Assembly: GCF_000372725.1 (NCBI RefSeq)
Contig: NW_005200250.1
Span: forward strand, 897,721-961,720
Direction of reading: 5' to 3'
Length of the DNA: 64,000 nt
Origin: Emiliania huxleyi CCMP1516
Lineage: Eukaryota > Haptophyta > Isochrysidales > Noelaerhabdaceae
The notes below the pieces were generated by a model, which saw only the letters and a program-made list of their open reading frames with translations, was not told where the DNA came from and made no database searches. Positions 1 through 9,997 of this stretch are shown one piece after another (positions within the stretch are counted from its first letter, which is position 1; every line of letters begins with the position of its first letter). The position numbers and the translations under genes are program-made.

Positions 1-484
1 GCCGCAGGCGCCTCAAGCGGTGCGGAGCGCCGCCGCAGGCGGCGGACAGCAGGTGCGCGAAATTAAACGCCATTTTCGGTTCCGCGGTTTTGGCACTGTC
101 TACTTTTTGGTACGAATCGACTTGCACTTGGTCTGAGCCCTGCGCTGCGTTTGAGCCTCCATTCTGAAAGTGTACGTAGAAGGGAACAAGGCAGCAGGTC
201 CGGCTTGCGAACTCCGCTGTGCGCCGACAAGCGGTATGGCGCCGAGTAGAGGCCATTTTCCTATTAGAAAAGGCTGTCGAGAGCGCAAAATTTTCCTCGC
301 TGCGCGCCCAACCATGGAGCATGGTGGGCACGCAGCGGGCGCCTGCGGCGCCAAATTTTTGAAATGTCTGCCAGTCGCCCAACCTGATCTCAGAATCACT
401 CCCCTCTTAGTACTTAGAGCCCCCTTGCTTTTGTCTTGCGCGGTCAAAATTCGCCGGTTCAACCGATACGTATTGTGGTTCCAA
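1..484. other. No gene recognised
   Basis: Short overlapping ORFs exist on both strands but none has a recognisable domain or the composition of a conserved protein. The stretch is downstream of the minus-strand ankyrin-RING gene and probably holds its 3' flank. Confidence 0.5.
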
Positions 485-2491
485 TCACACAGGGCGCGGG
501 GCGAGCCACATCATCACTGGCTCGCGGCAATACGGGCACTCTCGCATCAGCTCGGAGCATGGGCCGCACACGCACAAGTGGCTGCACGGCACCGCGAGGT
601 GAGACTTCGGCCGCTCGAAGCATATGATGCACGACGTCTCGCCTCCCATGGTGGACTCGGGGGCAACCGGCCGCCCCGTGTCGAGGCCGGCGTCCGCTAG
701 TGAGACGGCAGCAAACGGCTCAGTGACTGGCAGAGGCTGCTCTGCCGACTCTGCCGCCTCTGGCCCGATCAAGCGCTCGATGGCGCCGACCCGCTCCTCG
801 AGGCTACCCTCGGTCGCCGCGCCGAGGCTCGCCTCCAGCCGATCGACACGCCGCTGCAAGTCCCCGCCGCCGCCGGTCGACTCGCTGCTCACCGCCTCCT
901 CGCACCGCGACACCCGACGCGCCAGCGCCGCCTCCTCCGCATCCACCTCTGACCGGCGCAGCGCCTCTACTAGCTCCGTAGCTTCTCGCAACGCTGCCCG
1001 CTCCGCCGCGCCCGCTCGCTCTGCCGCCTCGCGCTCCGCTCGCCTCGCCGCCTCCTGCTCAGCAGCCAGCCGCACCGCCCTCTCCTCCTGATCGCGAAGC
1101 TCTGCCGCAGCCTTCGCCCTCCGCTCCTCCTCGAGCTTGAAGGCAGGCGGCGCCTTCTTGGCCTTATTATTCTTCTCCTTTGCCTCCTTCCTAACCGCTT
1201 TCTTCTCGGCCGCCTTCGCCAGCCGCTTCGCCTTCTCCTCCTCCGCCCTCTTGTCTGCAGCCTCCTTCTCGCGCCGCTCCGCCTCTGCCTGAGCCGCGTT
1301 GCGAGCAGCTGCCGCCGCCCGCTGCTCCTCTCGTTGCTCTTCCTCAGCCGCAAGCTTCTCCGCCACCCTCGCCCGCAGCGTCTCCTCTGCTGCCGCGCGC
1401 TCAGCGGCCAGCTTCGCCTCCGCCTCCGCCGCGATGGCTCGCCTATGCTCCTCCAGCGCCGCAGCGTCCGCCGCCCGCCGCGCCTCGTCCGCCGCCCGCT
1501 CTGCCTTCCGTCTGCTTGCCGCCTGCTCGCGCTCTCGCGCCGCGGCTGCCTCCTCCCGCTCGCGCTGCTCGCGCCGCCTCTTGGCCTCGAGCGCCTTCTC
1601 CGCCGCCTTCTCTGCCGCCTCGGCCTCTCTCACAGCCGCTGCGTGCTCAGTGAGAGCGCGCACACACCCGGCGTGGTCCTCAGTTGAAGTAGTGGCGTCG
1701 GTCGTCGCAGGCCTGGCCGCCTCCTGCTCGGCCATCTGTAGCGCGGACTTGCCAGTCTCAGTGCGCAGCTTTGTATCCGCGCCCGCCTGCAGCAGGCAGA
1801 GCACGATGGGGAGGTGGCCTTGGATGGCGGCGCCAATCAGCGCGGTGAGGCCGTCGCTCTGCTGCACGTTGACCTCCGCGCCGTGCCGAATCAGCAACTC
1901 GACCACCCGCTCGTGGCCTTTGAGAGCAGCGCCCATCAGCGCGGTGACGCCTCTGCTGTCCTGCACGTTGATCTCTGCCCCGCGCTCCAGCAGCAGCTCG
2001 ACCACCCGTTCGTGGCCGTGGGTGGCGGCGAGCATCAGCGCGGTCCAGCCTTTGCTATCCTGCTTCTTGATCTCCGCGCCGTGCCGCAGCAGCAGCTCGA
2101 CCACCCGCTCGTGGCCTTTGAGAGCAGCGAGCATCAGCGCGGTGTCACCATTGCTGTCCTGCATCTCGACCTCCGCGCCGCGCTGAAGCAGCAGCTCGAC
2201 CACCCGCTCGTGGCCGTCCTGGGCGGCGAGCATCAGCGCGGTGTCGCCGTCGCTGTTCTGCAGGTTCACTTGAGCGCCGTGCTGCAGCAGCAAGGCAGCC
2301 ACCCGCTCGTGGCCCTGGCCGGCAGCGTCCATCAGCAGGGTAACGCCGGTTACCTCGCCGTACTCGTGCGCGGTGTTTGCTCGCCCGCCTCTCTCGAGCC
2401 ACGAACGCACCGCCGCTTCGTCGCCTCGTAACACCGCGTCCACGTGCGGCGCCTCTGGCTCGCCTCGCCGCCAATGTGCCATATCCTCCAT
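485..2491 (-). CDS. Ankyrin-repeat RING-finger protein, probable E3 ubiquitin ligase
   Basis: A 668-residue intronless ORF starting at an ATG (2491). Residues about 40-270 are seven or so ankyrin repeats with the usual TALMLAA..GHERVVELLL pattern. Residues about 285-560 are a highly charged Ala/Glu/Arg/Lys-rich coiled coil. The C-terminus carries a C3HC4-type RING: CIIC, then PCSHLCVCGPC, then CPYC, about 20 residues from the end. Ankyrin-RING proteins of this plan (MGRN/XBAT-like C-terminal RING) are normally E3 ligases that bind substrate through the ankyrin repeats; that role here is inferred. The gene is divergent from the thiolase-like gene, 201 bp between start codons, with a GAATTCTTTTCC element at 2579-2590 between them. 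It is related to the ankyrin protein at 11.7-13.7 kb, which lacks a RING. Long antisense ORFs over the coiled coil are shadows. Confidence 0.85.
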   Translation of the reverse strand: MEDMAHWRRGEPEAPHVDAVLRGDEAAVRSWLERGGRANTAHEYGEVTGVTLLMDAAGQGHERVAALLLQHGAQVNLQNSDGDTALMLAAQDGHERVVELLLQRGAEVEMQDSNGDTALMLAALKGHERVVELLLRHGAEIKKQDSKGWTALMLAATHGHERVVELLLERGAEINVQDSRGVTALMGAALKGHERVVELLIRHGAEVNVQQSDGLTALIGAAIQGHLPIVLCLLQAGADTKLRTETGKSALQMAEQEAARPATTDATTSTEDHAGCVRALTEHAAAVREAEAAEKAAEKALEAKRRREQREREEAAAAREREQAASRRKAERAADEARRAADAAALEEHRRAIAAEAEAKLAAERAAAEETLRARVAEKLAAEEEQREEQRAAAAARNAAQAEAERREKEAADKRAEEEKAKRLAKAAEKKAVRKEAKEKNNKAKKAPPAFKLEEERRAKAAAELRDQEERAVRLAAEQEAARRAEREAAERAGAAERAALREATELVEALRRSEVDAEEAALARRVSRCEEAVSSESTGGGGDLQRRVDRLEASLGAATEGSLEERVGAIERLIGPEAAESAEQPLPVTEPFAAVSLADAGLDTGRPVAPESTMGGETSCIICFERPKSHLAVPCSHLCVCGPCSELMRECPYCREPVMMWLAPRPV

Positions 2492-2578
2492 ATCTGTACG
2501 TCTTCCAATGTGCCCGCCGGGGCCTACCTTTTCTTTGCCAGGCGCAGGCGCTTGTGCTTTGAGAGGCGCGAGTGCAAA

Positions 2579-2590
2579 GAATTCTTTTCC
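2579..2590 (+). promoter_or_regulatory. GAATTCTTTTCC element between divergent genes
   Basis: GAATTCTTTTCC lies between the divergent ankyrin-RING and thiolase-like starts, 103 bp before the thiolase ATG. The same core recurs upstream of several other genes in this window. It may be a core-promoter or initiator-type element; this is inference from position and recurrence only. Confidence 0.3.
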
Positions 2591-2692
2591 CTGGCGCTTC
2601 CGCCCAGCCGTCGCCGCTCGCGTCGCAACCTCTCTCAGCTGCGCTCACTGTCTCTCGACGGGAGGCTAGGCAATACAGGAGGTTTGGCGACG

Positions 2693-4445
2693 ATGCGCCC
2701 TCGCCGCACGGTCCGCATCGTTGGCACCGGCTGCACGCCGCTGGGCGCGCTCGGCCAGTCCGCCTCGTCGCTCATGGAGAGCGCACTGCACCTCGCTCTC
2801 TCGGCAAGCGGCCTCTCGATGAAGCACCTGGATGGTCTCGTCGCGGTGCCGTCGCTCTCGCACCACCGCTTCATGCACGCTCACGCCCTCGCGACCGCCA
2901 CCGGAATGCTGCCGCACCGTGGCGTTCGCATGCGCACCATCGACACGGGCGGTGCGGGTCCCATCTCTGCGCTGCTCGAGGCGGCGCGGATGGTTCGGGT
3001 GGAGCGGTGCAATGCGGTAGCGGTTGTGGCGGGAGACGCGGTCTCGTCGATGCCGACGGCCGACTTCCTCCGCCGCGCGGACGCGGGCTGCGCCGATCCG
3101 GACGGCTCGCTGCCGTCGCCCGTGATTCCTCACGGGTACGACCGGGTGGCGCGGTGGCAGATGGAGGAGCCGGACCCCACGCGCGGGCAGCAGCCGACGT
3201 GAGGAGACCTCGGAGAGATGGAGCCTCCCTGTAGGAGTCGGACCTCACGCGCGAGCAGCTGGCGATGGTGCCGGTCCTCGCGTCGCGCCAGGCGATGCGC
3301 CACCCGCTCTCCCTCACCGAGGCGCCGCCTCAGCCTCGGCCCGATGGCGCGAGTGTGACACGGCGCCTCTTCACGCCTCCAGCGGCGATCAGGCCCCCCT
3401 CAGCCTCGACGAGGTGCTCGCCTCGCGCCCGGTCGCCCCCGCGACCAACCTGCTCGAGTGCGCACGCCGCGCGGACGGCGGCGCCGCCTTCATCGTCGCC
3501 GACTCCAACTTTATCGACGCGACGCTCGGCCACGACGCGCGGCCGCAGTCTGGCTGCGCACGCCGCATCCGGGACACGTCCACGACACGTCCGGGGCCGT
3601 AGGCGCTCTCTTCGCCGAGCGGCGTCGCCTCCCCTCAGCTCGGCCCGTTTGCCGCGCGGGGTGGCGTCGTCGTGCTCGGGGGGGGAGAGGCGAGAGCGGC
3701 CCGCTCTCCTTGATTACGCCGCCATGGTGAATGAAGGCTGCGCGTGCTACTACCAGGCGAGCGGGCCGCTCTACCCGCCGCCGCGCATCAGCGACGAGGT
3801 CTTCTCTTGCGAGCACGCCGCCGGCTCCGCCTACTCCGAGGCGCAGCTCTTGCCGAGCGACATCGACTGGTTCGGCCTGTACGATTGCTTCCCGATCTGC
3901 TACGTGCGTGCGCTCGAGGCGGTCGGCCTTGCGCGCAAGGGGGAGGGCGGCCGCTGGGTCGAGCGCGCGCACGCGGCGACGCAGGCGGAGGGGTACGAGC
4001 CGTCGGTGCAGCATAGAGGAGAAGAGGAGAAGAGAAGAGAAGAGAAGAGAATGGAGGAGAGGAGAAGAGGAGAGGAGAGGAGAAGAGGAGAAGAGCACGC
4101 ATCCGACGCGTCCGACGTGTCCTTGGCTCGCCACTGGCTCACCACCCCGTAGGTTCTGCCTGTCAACACGCACGGAGGCCTGCTTGGCTTTGGCGCGCCG
4201 TGGGAGGTGCCCGCCATGTACAACGTCATCGAGGCGCGAACACACCTGCCCCGCGACCCCTCCCCGCGCAGACAGGCTGCGAGAGCCCCAGCCCCGACCC
4301 TCCCCGCGCCCGGCAGGCGTGCGACCAGCTGCTGGGCACCGCCGGCCAGAGGCAGGTGGGGGACGTGCGGCGGGCGCTCGTGTACGGGAATGGCGGTATC
4401 TTTTCGCACTCGGCGGTGGCGATTCTAGCGCAGCCGGTGGATTGA
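2693..4445 (+). CDS. Thiolase-like protein (acetyl-CoA acetyltransferase/SCP-x type), seven exons
   Basis: Exons 2693-3166, 3235-3321, 3393-3536, 3603-3689, 3757-4005, 4153-4233 and 4317-4445 join in frame to 416 residues, the usual thiolase length. Family motifs: LTREQLAMV, VLASRPVAPATNLLECARR, GPLYPPPRISDEVF, DIDWFGLYDCFP and the C-terminal NTHGGLLGFGAPWE. At the usual nucleophile position the sequence reads TIDTGGAGPIS with no Cys, as in thiolase-like proteins that are not classical thiolases, so the exact acyl-CoA reaction is uncertain. Introns are GA-AG (3167-3234), four GC-AG and one GT-AG (4006-4152, containing a GGAGAAGAG purine tract at about 4017-4093). Several introns begin with a near copy of the next exon's start. 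The last exon and 3' flank are duplicated at about 9998-10165. Confidence 0.88.
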
Positions 4446-4880
4446 AGAGCACGTCCGCGTGTGAAGTGTGAGTCATGACATCCTCATGAGGACAAAGAAT
4501 TTTCTCACACACAGACACCAAGAACCGAAAAAGAAGAACGTCCTTATTCGTCAGCATGCTGGCCGACCGCGCCAACAGGCAACATATGTGGCTTGTGGGC
4601 CTCCCTCCGGCCCTGACGCCTGAGCTGCGGCGGCGCGGCCACAGCGTCTAATTTCTTTTTTTCGTGGAGCCTCTCTTTCGTATGTAATGCTTCATGCTTT
4701 CTATCATGTCCTTCATGCAGGATCAGGTCCAGCTCTGTGTCTCATGCCCCGCGCCGAGCTCGCACATGCCATCCTAGTACTCGTCGAACGTCATGGAATT
4801 TCCTGTAGGACGAGGCGGAGGGTGTATGGCCATTGAAGGCATTTTCGGCACCCTGATGACTGAAGTCAGATCATTCGCCC
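4446..4880. other. Convergent intergenic region
   Basis: This lies between the thiolase-like gene and the minus-strand tyrosinase gene. The first 80 bp or so are the 3' flank that is also copied at 10.1 kb. A possible extra 3' exon of the tyrosinase gene (minus strand, ending MTFDEY and a stop near 4777) follows a CTACAG acceptor, but I cannot confirm it. Nothing else recognised. Confidence 0.4.
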
Positions 4881-7475
4881 TCAGGGCGGCGTGTACAGGC
4901 TGCAGTCGCCCGTGCCATCCTCGCTGCGCGGGAAATGGCAAACGTGGTCCAGCGCTGGGGGTGGCGTGTTCGGCTCCCCGCAGCAGCATGCGCCGCATTC
5001 GTTCGGACACGGTTTGCCCAGGGTGGCCAGCACGGACGCCTCGCCCTTCGTGTTGTACACGTTGCACACCGGGATTATCTTCCCAGCGCTGTAGCGGCCA
5101 TTGTGGAGGTCCGTGTAGTAGGCGTCGGATTTCATAATCTCGTCAAACGGCCTTTGCACAGCGCTGTAGCTGTAAGGCGAGCACGGCTTGTCTGTGTCGT
5201 TGACCACACGGCCATTGCGGCACGGCATGCCCCACTCCATGATCTCCTTGTTCGAGTACCCAAACCTGCCTCCGTCGTAACCGGGGAAGATGTCGCGGAA
5301 CGGCATCCCGCCATTGGCGATGTCTTGCAGGAGAGTCCCTGGGATCCACGGGAGGGTTGGGACGGCCTGGTCGCCGCGGAGAAGTCCATCGGGGCGGTAC
5401 TTTGTGTCGTGGTACTGTGTCATGTAGATAACAGTGCCCAACGTGGAGTGCGTCCTGGCGCCTTGCGTGAGGTTGTAGGTCAGGGATCCAGGCTTGGGGG
5501 ACGGCCATTGTGGCGAAGTGCACGCCAACGAGAAGGTGGGGTTGAAGAGATGGGGGCCGCCTCCTCCGCCGCCAACAGCCCCCGCAGCCGCCTTTCCGCT
5601 CTCCATCGAGAAGCTTGGGTTGGTCAAAGTCCAAAAGTCCGGGGAGAGGACATTGGTGGCGCTGGAGCAGGCTGGCCCAAGAAAGTTGGGATGCGCCAAG
5701 TCTCCGTCGTACACGGTCACGGAATCATCGGTGGGGACGCCAGCGTGAACATGGTGAATTCCAAGCAGATCTATCCACTGCTGCAAGTCAAAGTGTTTGA
5801 AATCCTCGACCGGCTTGACGTAGCCCCTCAGTTCCATCCCCTGGTTCGACGCTTCGACCATCCCCTCGATGAACGGAACCTTCTCGAATGCCTCCACATT
5901 GGCCAGCCATTCTTCGTGGGTTGCCTGGCGCGGGTAGCCAAAGTAGTTCTTGTTCGTTAGGTCCGGCGGGTCGCTCTTGTCGTGATGTCCAAGGTCCTTT
6001 TTGACAGGGTCGGTCATCCGCCCAGTGTCCATCATGCTCTCTTGCCACGCCATGAAGTTCTTGTCGATGTAGGCGTGGTAGGAGAAGAAGAGGGCGGGGT
6101 CCGACGGCGAGGTCGTCACGTCACCAATCTCACCCAGCTTGTCATGTGTCGTCGAGTGCAGGGCGTAAACCTTCTTGAGGTCTTGCTGCGTGCACGTCTC
6201 CTTCTCATCCGGGCAGTACACGCCTTCGAGGGTGCCGAACTCGTTCTCCTCCTGGCAGTTCTGCCACTCGATCCAGTTGCGCGTGTTGTTGGAGTTGGCG
6301 CACGCGTCAAAGTCGTGCTGCGTGTACCGGATCAGGGAGTCCTGCTGCGATCGCCCGCTCCCGCCAAACAGTATGTTACTGGCCTTGCCGACGCCTTTGA
6401 TGATGGTCCGTCCAACGGTCGAGGGCACTGGTCGTAGCACTTTCGTCCACATGTTGACGATGCACTCGTTGTTGACATCGTGCTTGTCATCCCGCGACCA
6501 GTACGTGGTGTCGAAGTCGCCCCAGCGAGACATCGTCCGGTACCGCCAGCGCCCATTCGTGACTTCATAGTTCGGGCCGGACCCGAGCTGCTCGCCGAAG
6601 TACGTGTCCGACCAGATGTACTTCTCCGGGTCACAGCCCGGGTTTGCTACGGAAGGGTCGTCGTTAGGCGAACCCACACCGAAGGGGAGGGAGGAAGCGT
6701 TAGGGCAGTAGTACTTCCCCGCCGAGACGTTCACAGTCCCGTCGACGTTGAGGACAGGCGCGCTGTCCAGCGGCAAGTTCCACCAGGGGATCGCGCCGAT
6801 TTTCGGGTCGATGGCGAGGATCGACCCCTCGTAGGTCAGCAACGTCGACTTGTGGAACAGCATGAACTCTGGCCCGCGGTGGCCCTGGTCGCCGCGCGGG
6901 TCCGATGCAACGCACGCGTGCTTCATGACAATGTCGGGAAAGTAGACGTACGTGCGGCCGTAGCACTTTCGTCCAGCCTCGGTCGAGATGGTGCTCATGA
7001 CGTTGAGAGCGCACGCGTACCTGTCGATCTCATCCTCGGTGTGCTCGCGCCACTCCCTCCGCACCCGGGGGAACGGCAGGTCGGCGGCGGTGCCGCTGGG
7101 GTTCCCAGTCGAGTGCCAGCGACCGTCAGCGTTTTTCTTGCAAGGAGGGCAGGAGCATTTCTTGAAGTCGTATTCTGGGAACTTGTGCACGGGGCACTCC
7201 CATGGTTTGGGCGGGTTGGGCGGGTCGGGGTCCGGCGGGGGCAAACCCGAAAACATGAGGTTGGTCGGAGAAAACATGGGAGTGCGATCGGTCGCCCCGA
7301 CCCCGTCTTGGTCCTGCACCTGACGAGGGGCGTGAGGAGCGCTGGGCGATGCGCGATTCCGACACGAGGGGTCTGGCGTGGGCGCGCACACCGACGCAGA
7401 GAGCGACCCGGCCGCGAGGGCCGCCAAAGCAAACCAGCGTATGTAGAGCGTCATCGATGAACCTGCGACGACCAT
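4881..7475 (-). CDS. Secreted tyrosinase-domain (type 3 copper) protein
   Basis: An intronless 864-residue ORF from the ATG at 7475 (a second ATG at 7454 is seven codons in). The start is a hydrophobic signal peptide, MTLYIRWFALAALAAGSLSA, followed by a Cys-rich mature protein. Copper site A is visible near residues 190-215: HRGPEFMLFHKSTLLTYE, the H-x8-H spacing of tyrosinases. Copper site B is near residues 440-475: LHSTTHDKLG (H-x3-H), then SPSDPALFFSYHAYIDKNF, where the His before AYID is the third ligand. The C-terminus has a CPNECGACCCGEP cluster. Tyrosinase-fold proteins oxidise phenols or carry oxygen; the substrate is unknown. The ORF is open upstream to 7973 but that part is low-complexity Pro/Arg and probably 5' flank. 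Long intronless coding contrasts with the multi-exon metabolic genes nearby. Confidence 0.86.
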   Translation of the reverse strand: MVVAGSSMTLYIRWFALAALAAGSLSASVCAPTPDPSCRNRASPSAPHAPRQVQDQDGVGATDRTPMFSPTNLMFSGLPPPDPDPPNPPKPWECPVHKFPEYDFKKCSCPPCKKNADGRWHSTGNPSGTAADLPFPRVRREWREHTEDEIDRYACALNVMSTISTEAGRKCYGRTYVYFPDIVMKHACVASDPRGDQGHRGPEFMLFHKSTLLTYEGSILAIDPKIGAIPWWNLPLDSAPVLNVDGTVNVSAGKYYCPNASSLPFGVGSPNDDPSVANPGCDPEKYIWSDTYFGEQLGSGPNYEVTNGRWRYRTMSRWGDFDTTYWSRDDKHDVNNECIVNMWTKVLRPVPSTVGRTIIKGVGKASNILFGGSGRSQQDSLIRYTQHDFDACANSNNTRNWIEWQNCQEENEFGTLEGVYCPDEKETCTQQDLKKVYALHSTTHDKLGEIGDVTTSPSDPALFFSYHAYIDKNFMAWQESMMDTGRMTDPVKKDLGHHDKSDPPDLTNKNYFGYPRQATHEEWLANVEAFEKVPFIEGMVEASNQGMELRGYVKPVEDFKHFDLQQWIDLLGIHHVHAGVPTDDSVTVYDGDLAHPNFLGPACSSATNVLSPDFWTLTNPSFSMESGKAAAGAVGGGGGGPHLFNPTFSLACTSPQWPSPKPGSLTYNLTQGARTHSTLGTVIYMTQYHDTKYRPDGLLRGDQAVPTLPWIPGTLLQDIANGGMPFRDIFPGYDGGRFGYSNKEIMEWGMPCRNGRVVNDTDKPCSPYSYSAVQRPFDEIMKSDAYYTDLHNGRYSAGKIIPVCNVYNTKGEASVLATLGKPCPNECGACCCGEPNTPPPALDHVCHFPRSEDGTGDCSLYTPP

Positions 7476-8178
7476 GGTGAGCGTCAGCACGGCCGCTGCA
7501 TGATGGAATGCACAAACAGCTATATGCGCATTGTGGAGATGTACGGGGTCTGGAATGAGAGGGCATGGACACGCGGCAGCAGGGGGCGGTAGGACGCTCG
7601 GCGACGAAGGGGCTGATAAACGAAAATGACGGCAGAGGAGGAGGCGGTTTGGCAGAGGAGGCGGACAGGCGGAGGCGGCGGTCCCTAGAAGAAGGCGGCG
7701 GCGGCGGAGGGTTGCGGAGGGCGGCGGAGGGCGGCGGCGGTAAAGGCTGCGGAGGCCGCGGTACGAGCGGCGGCGCGGGGGCGCGGGCGGCGTCCGGGCG
7801 GCTGCAGCGGTGGCGGTGAGGAGGGAGCGGCGGCCGTCGACAGAAGAGCGAATCTCTCGTAGTGGGAAGATGAGCGCCGTCCCGGCTGCCAGGAAGACCG
7901 AAGCATTGCGCGCGCCGCCGAAGACGCCGCCCCAAATTTGCGCCGGGGATGGTGTGTGACAGTGGCGGGGCATGTGTTGGGGCGCTGCTTGCTTGCGTTT
8001 GTGCGTCGGTGGGAGAGGCGTGTGGTCTACGAGTGGAGGGGGCGCAGGCGCCCACGAAGCAGCGTCGACGCACGTGTGAGTGGGATGGGAGCGGGAGTCG
8101 CTCTCGCTGGCCAGCGGAGGGGCAGGGGCGAGGGCCAGGGCAGAGCCTGCTCGATGTCAAAGCAAAGCTCGGCCCCAC
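7476..8178. other. G-rich 5' flank of the tyrosinase gene
   Basis: Low-complexity sequence rich in GGCGG and GGAGG on the plus strand (about 7620-7830). ORFs in every frame here are compositional. It probably includes the promoter and 5' UTR of the minus-strand tyrosinase gene; no defined signal seen. Confidence 0.4.
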
Positions 8179-8187
8179 GAACTCAGG

Positions 8188-8470
8188 GCAAACCCCGGAA
8201 AGTGGGTCAAAAATGACCACCGACACGTGTAGGCGCGAGCCTTACTCAAGATAAGCGCTCAGACACGAAGACGCGTATCTGGGCTACCTGGACGCAGACG
8301 CGCATCCTCATGCGTGGGCGCTCATCTTAGTTAATACTCGCGTCCACACATGCAGGTGCGTATATGGGCTCGGTGCACATGAGCACTTACACGTCAGGGC
8401 GCGAGCCTTAGCTAAGATACGCGCCTACACGTGTCGGTGGTCATTTTTGACCCACTTTCCGGGGTTTGCC
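8188..8470. mobile_element. 283-bp MITE with perfect 51-bp terminal inverted repeats
   Basis: Left end 8188-8238 and right end 8420-8470 are exact reverse complements over 51 bp, beginning GGCAAACCCCGG. The element is flanked by CGAACTCAG at 8179-8187 and 8471-8479, a 9-bp target-site duplication. Inside the arms a subterminal motif (GCGCGAGCCTTA) recurs. It encodes nothing. Perfect arms and an intact duplication imply recent insertion. A 9-bp duplication suggests a Mutator-like source; if the boundary is placed differently (7-8 bp) hAT is possible. Confidence 0.93.
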
Positions 8471-8728
8471 CGAACTCAGGCGGTTGTGAATGATAGCAAA
8501 AACTGCTTTCCGACTCAGGCGGGCTTGCAGCTGTGAATGATAGGACGTATTATTCCAATACTCCCGTGCCGAAAAATAAAACGGACACCTCTACTAGGAG
8601 ATGGGTAAAAAGGAACAGGTCCCCGCCCTGCGGTCTTTGTGCAGGGTTCTTTGTGGGTGTGGTCGGCGACTAGCCGGGGTCGTCCTCCCGATGGGGGACT
8701 AGCACTAGCCGTCTTCCACATGGTCCCT

Positions 8729-9104
8729 CGGGTCCCTGCTGCTCCTAATCTCGTCGTACATCCTCCTGCTGATCTCCGCAACATCCTGCTCCCTCCCTCG
8801 TCTCGCCCTGCGCGTCTGCTCCGCCTCCCCGTCGTCCGCCCTGCGTCGTCTGGTGACGGGTCCTCCATAGTCGGTTGAGGTCGCCGCCCTCCTCGTGCCT
8901 CTTCCCAACGTTCCCTCGGCGGCCGATGCCGTCTGCTCCGGCTCCCCAGTCCCCGGGTCTGCCCTGCCCTCGTCTGCGCTAGCTTCTGTTTCGTCATCAC
9001 TGATGTCCGTCCTCTTCTTTCTCCTCTTGTTGTATGCTTTGTACATCGCGTCGATTCCTTTTCGCGTGAGCACCAGCCTGAAGCCCGCCCAGCAGCTGAA
9101 CCGC
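8729..9104 (-). repeat. Inverted-repeat arm 1 (dispersed repeat with unknown ORF)
   Basis: This segment is repeated in inverted orientation at about 10419-10795. Both copies keep a reading frame encoding LVLTRKGIDAMYKAY, then a Lys/Arg-rich and acidic tail (ASADEGRADPG, RRAATSTDYGG). Conservation of the peptide suggests the repeat carries the end of a coding sequence, but I do not recognise the family. The minus-strand frame stays open upstream to about 9316. Confidence 0.7.
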
Positions 9105-9310
9105 TCCCTAAGTCGAAGGAGCATCATCAGTCTCACCCACTTCGCTCGCTGCCGACTGTCTCCGCTCCCTCCCGCTTGGGCCGCCGTCGCGTCCCTCGTT
9201 CGTCCCACTGGCTGTTGGCCTGTCCCCTCGTTACCTCTGTTATCCCTCCTCCTCCTCCCGTGCCGAGTGTTGTCCAGGCGAAATTCTTTTACTCCTCTCG
9301 CCGCCCCATC

Positions 9311-9895
9311 CCTCATGGGTCCGTCTGCTTTCTTTCTAGTTAGTTAGTTTTCCGCCCCTACGTTCCTACACAAAATGGTACCGGCCTCATCCTCCTCCGC
9401 CCCGCTCTCCGTCGCCGAGGCCCTGACCGCAACGCGATGGCACAATGCGCCGATGCGCTCGGCTCTCCATTCTTTCTCTGTGCCTCACCGCGTCGTGGCG
9501 GAGGGGCGAGCACCTCGTTCGTGTGACGTGTGCCAGCGGCTCCCGCGGCCGACGCCACCACGTAGTCCTCGTCTTCCATTTGCGGCGGGCGCCCGGCAGC
9601 CAGCGGCAGCCCGGCGGCAGGCAGCAGCCAGCGGCAGCGAACGCAGTACCACGGGCCACGCCCACGGCAATCGACTGGTCGGCTCTGAGCTCTGTGCCAA
9701 TTCGCCGCCCCTCGCCTCGCGCTCCAACTCGTCCCGCCAACTCGTCCCCCCCCCCTCTTCTGCACTTTTTTTGTAAAATTCTTTACCAGGTGTACCTGTG
9801 TTAGTGCCAGTGCGCGCCAGTCCCGTGCCTAGTAAATAAAGAAAGAAAACGGCCAGCACAAGGCTATAAATTTCTTTTACGACCCTCCCTCGCGC
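9311..9895. repeat. Dispersed repeat family A, copy 1 (empty site)
   Basis: From about 9311 this matches 13884-15535 almost base for base (CTACGTTCCTACACAAAATG, GTGTGCCAGCGGCTCCCGCG) and continues through AAATTTCTTTTACGACCCTC at about 9867-9895. It lacks the hAT-like insertion found in copy 2 and has a single CCGGCGGC at 9611-9618. Its short ORFs are not conserved as proteins. Confidence 0.85.
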
Positions 9896-9997
9896 GATTC
9901 GGTCGGGGCTTTCAAGAAAGATATTGCGCCCTTTCTCCTCAACGGCTATCCCCGCCGCTTATGGATTTCTTTTGCAGGTGCTGCGCCAAGTGCCAAA

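Noticed and set aside
1299-2431. Plus-strand ORFs over the ankyrin-RING gene
   Set aside because: Antisense reading of repeat and coiled-coil codons.
3720-3756. MVNEGCACYYQ as thiolase coding sequence
   Set aside because: It lies in a GC-AG intron; GGGE|ASGPLYPPP is the conserved reading.
7476-7973. N-terminal extension of the tyrosinase ORF to 7973
   Set aside because: Low-complexity Pro/Arg/Ser sequence from a G-rich strand; a clean signal peptide starts at 7475/7454.
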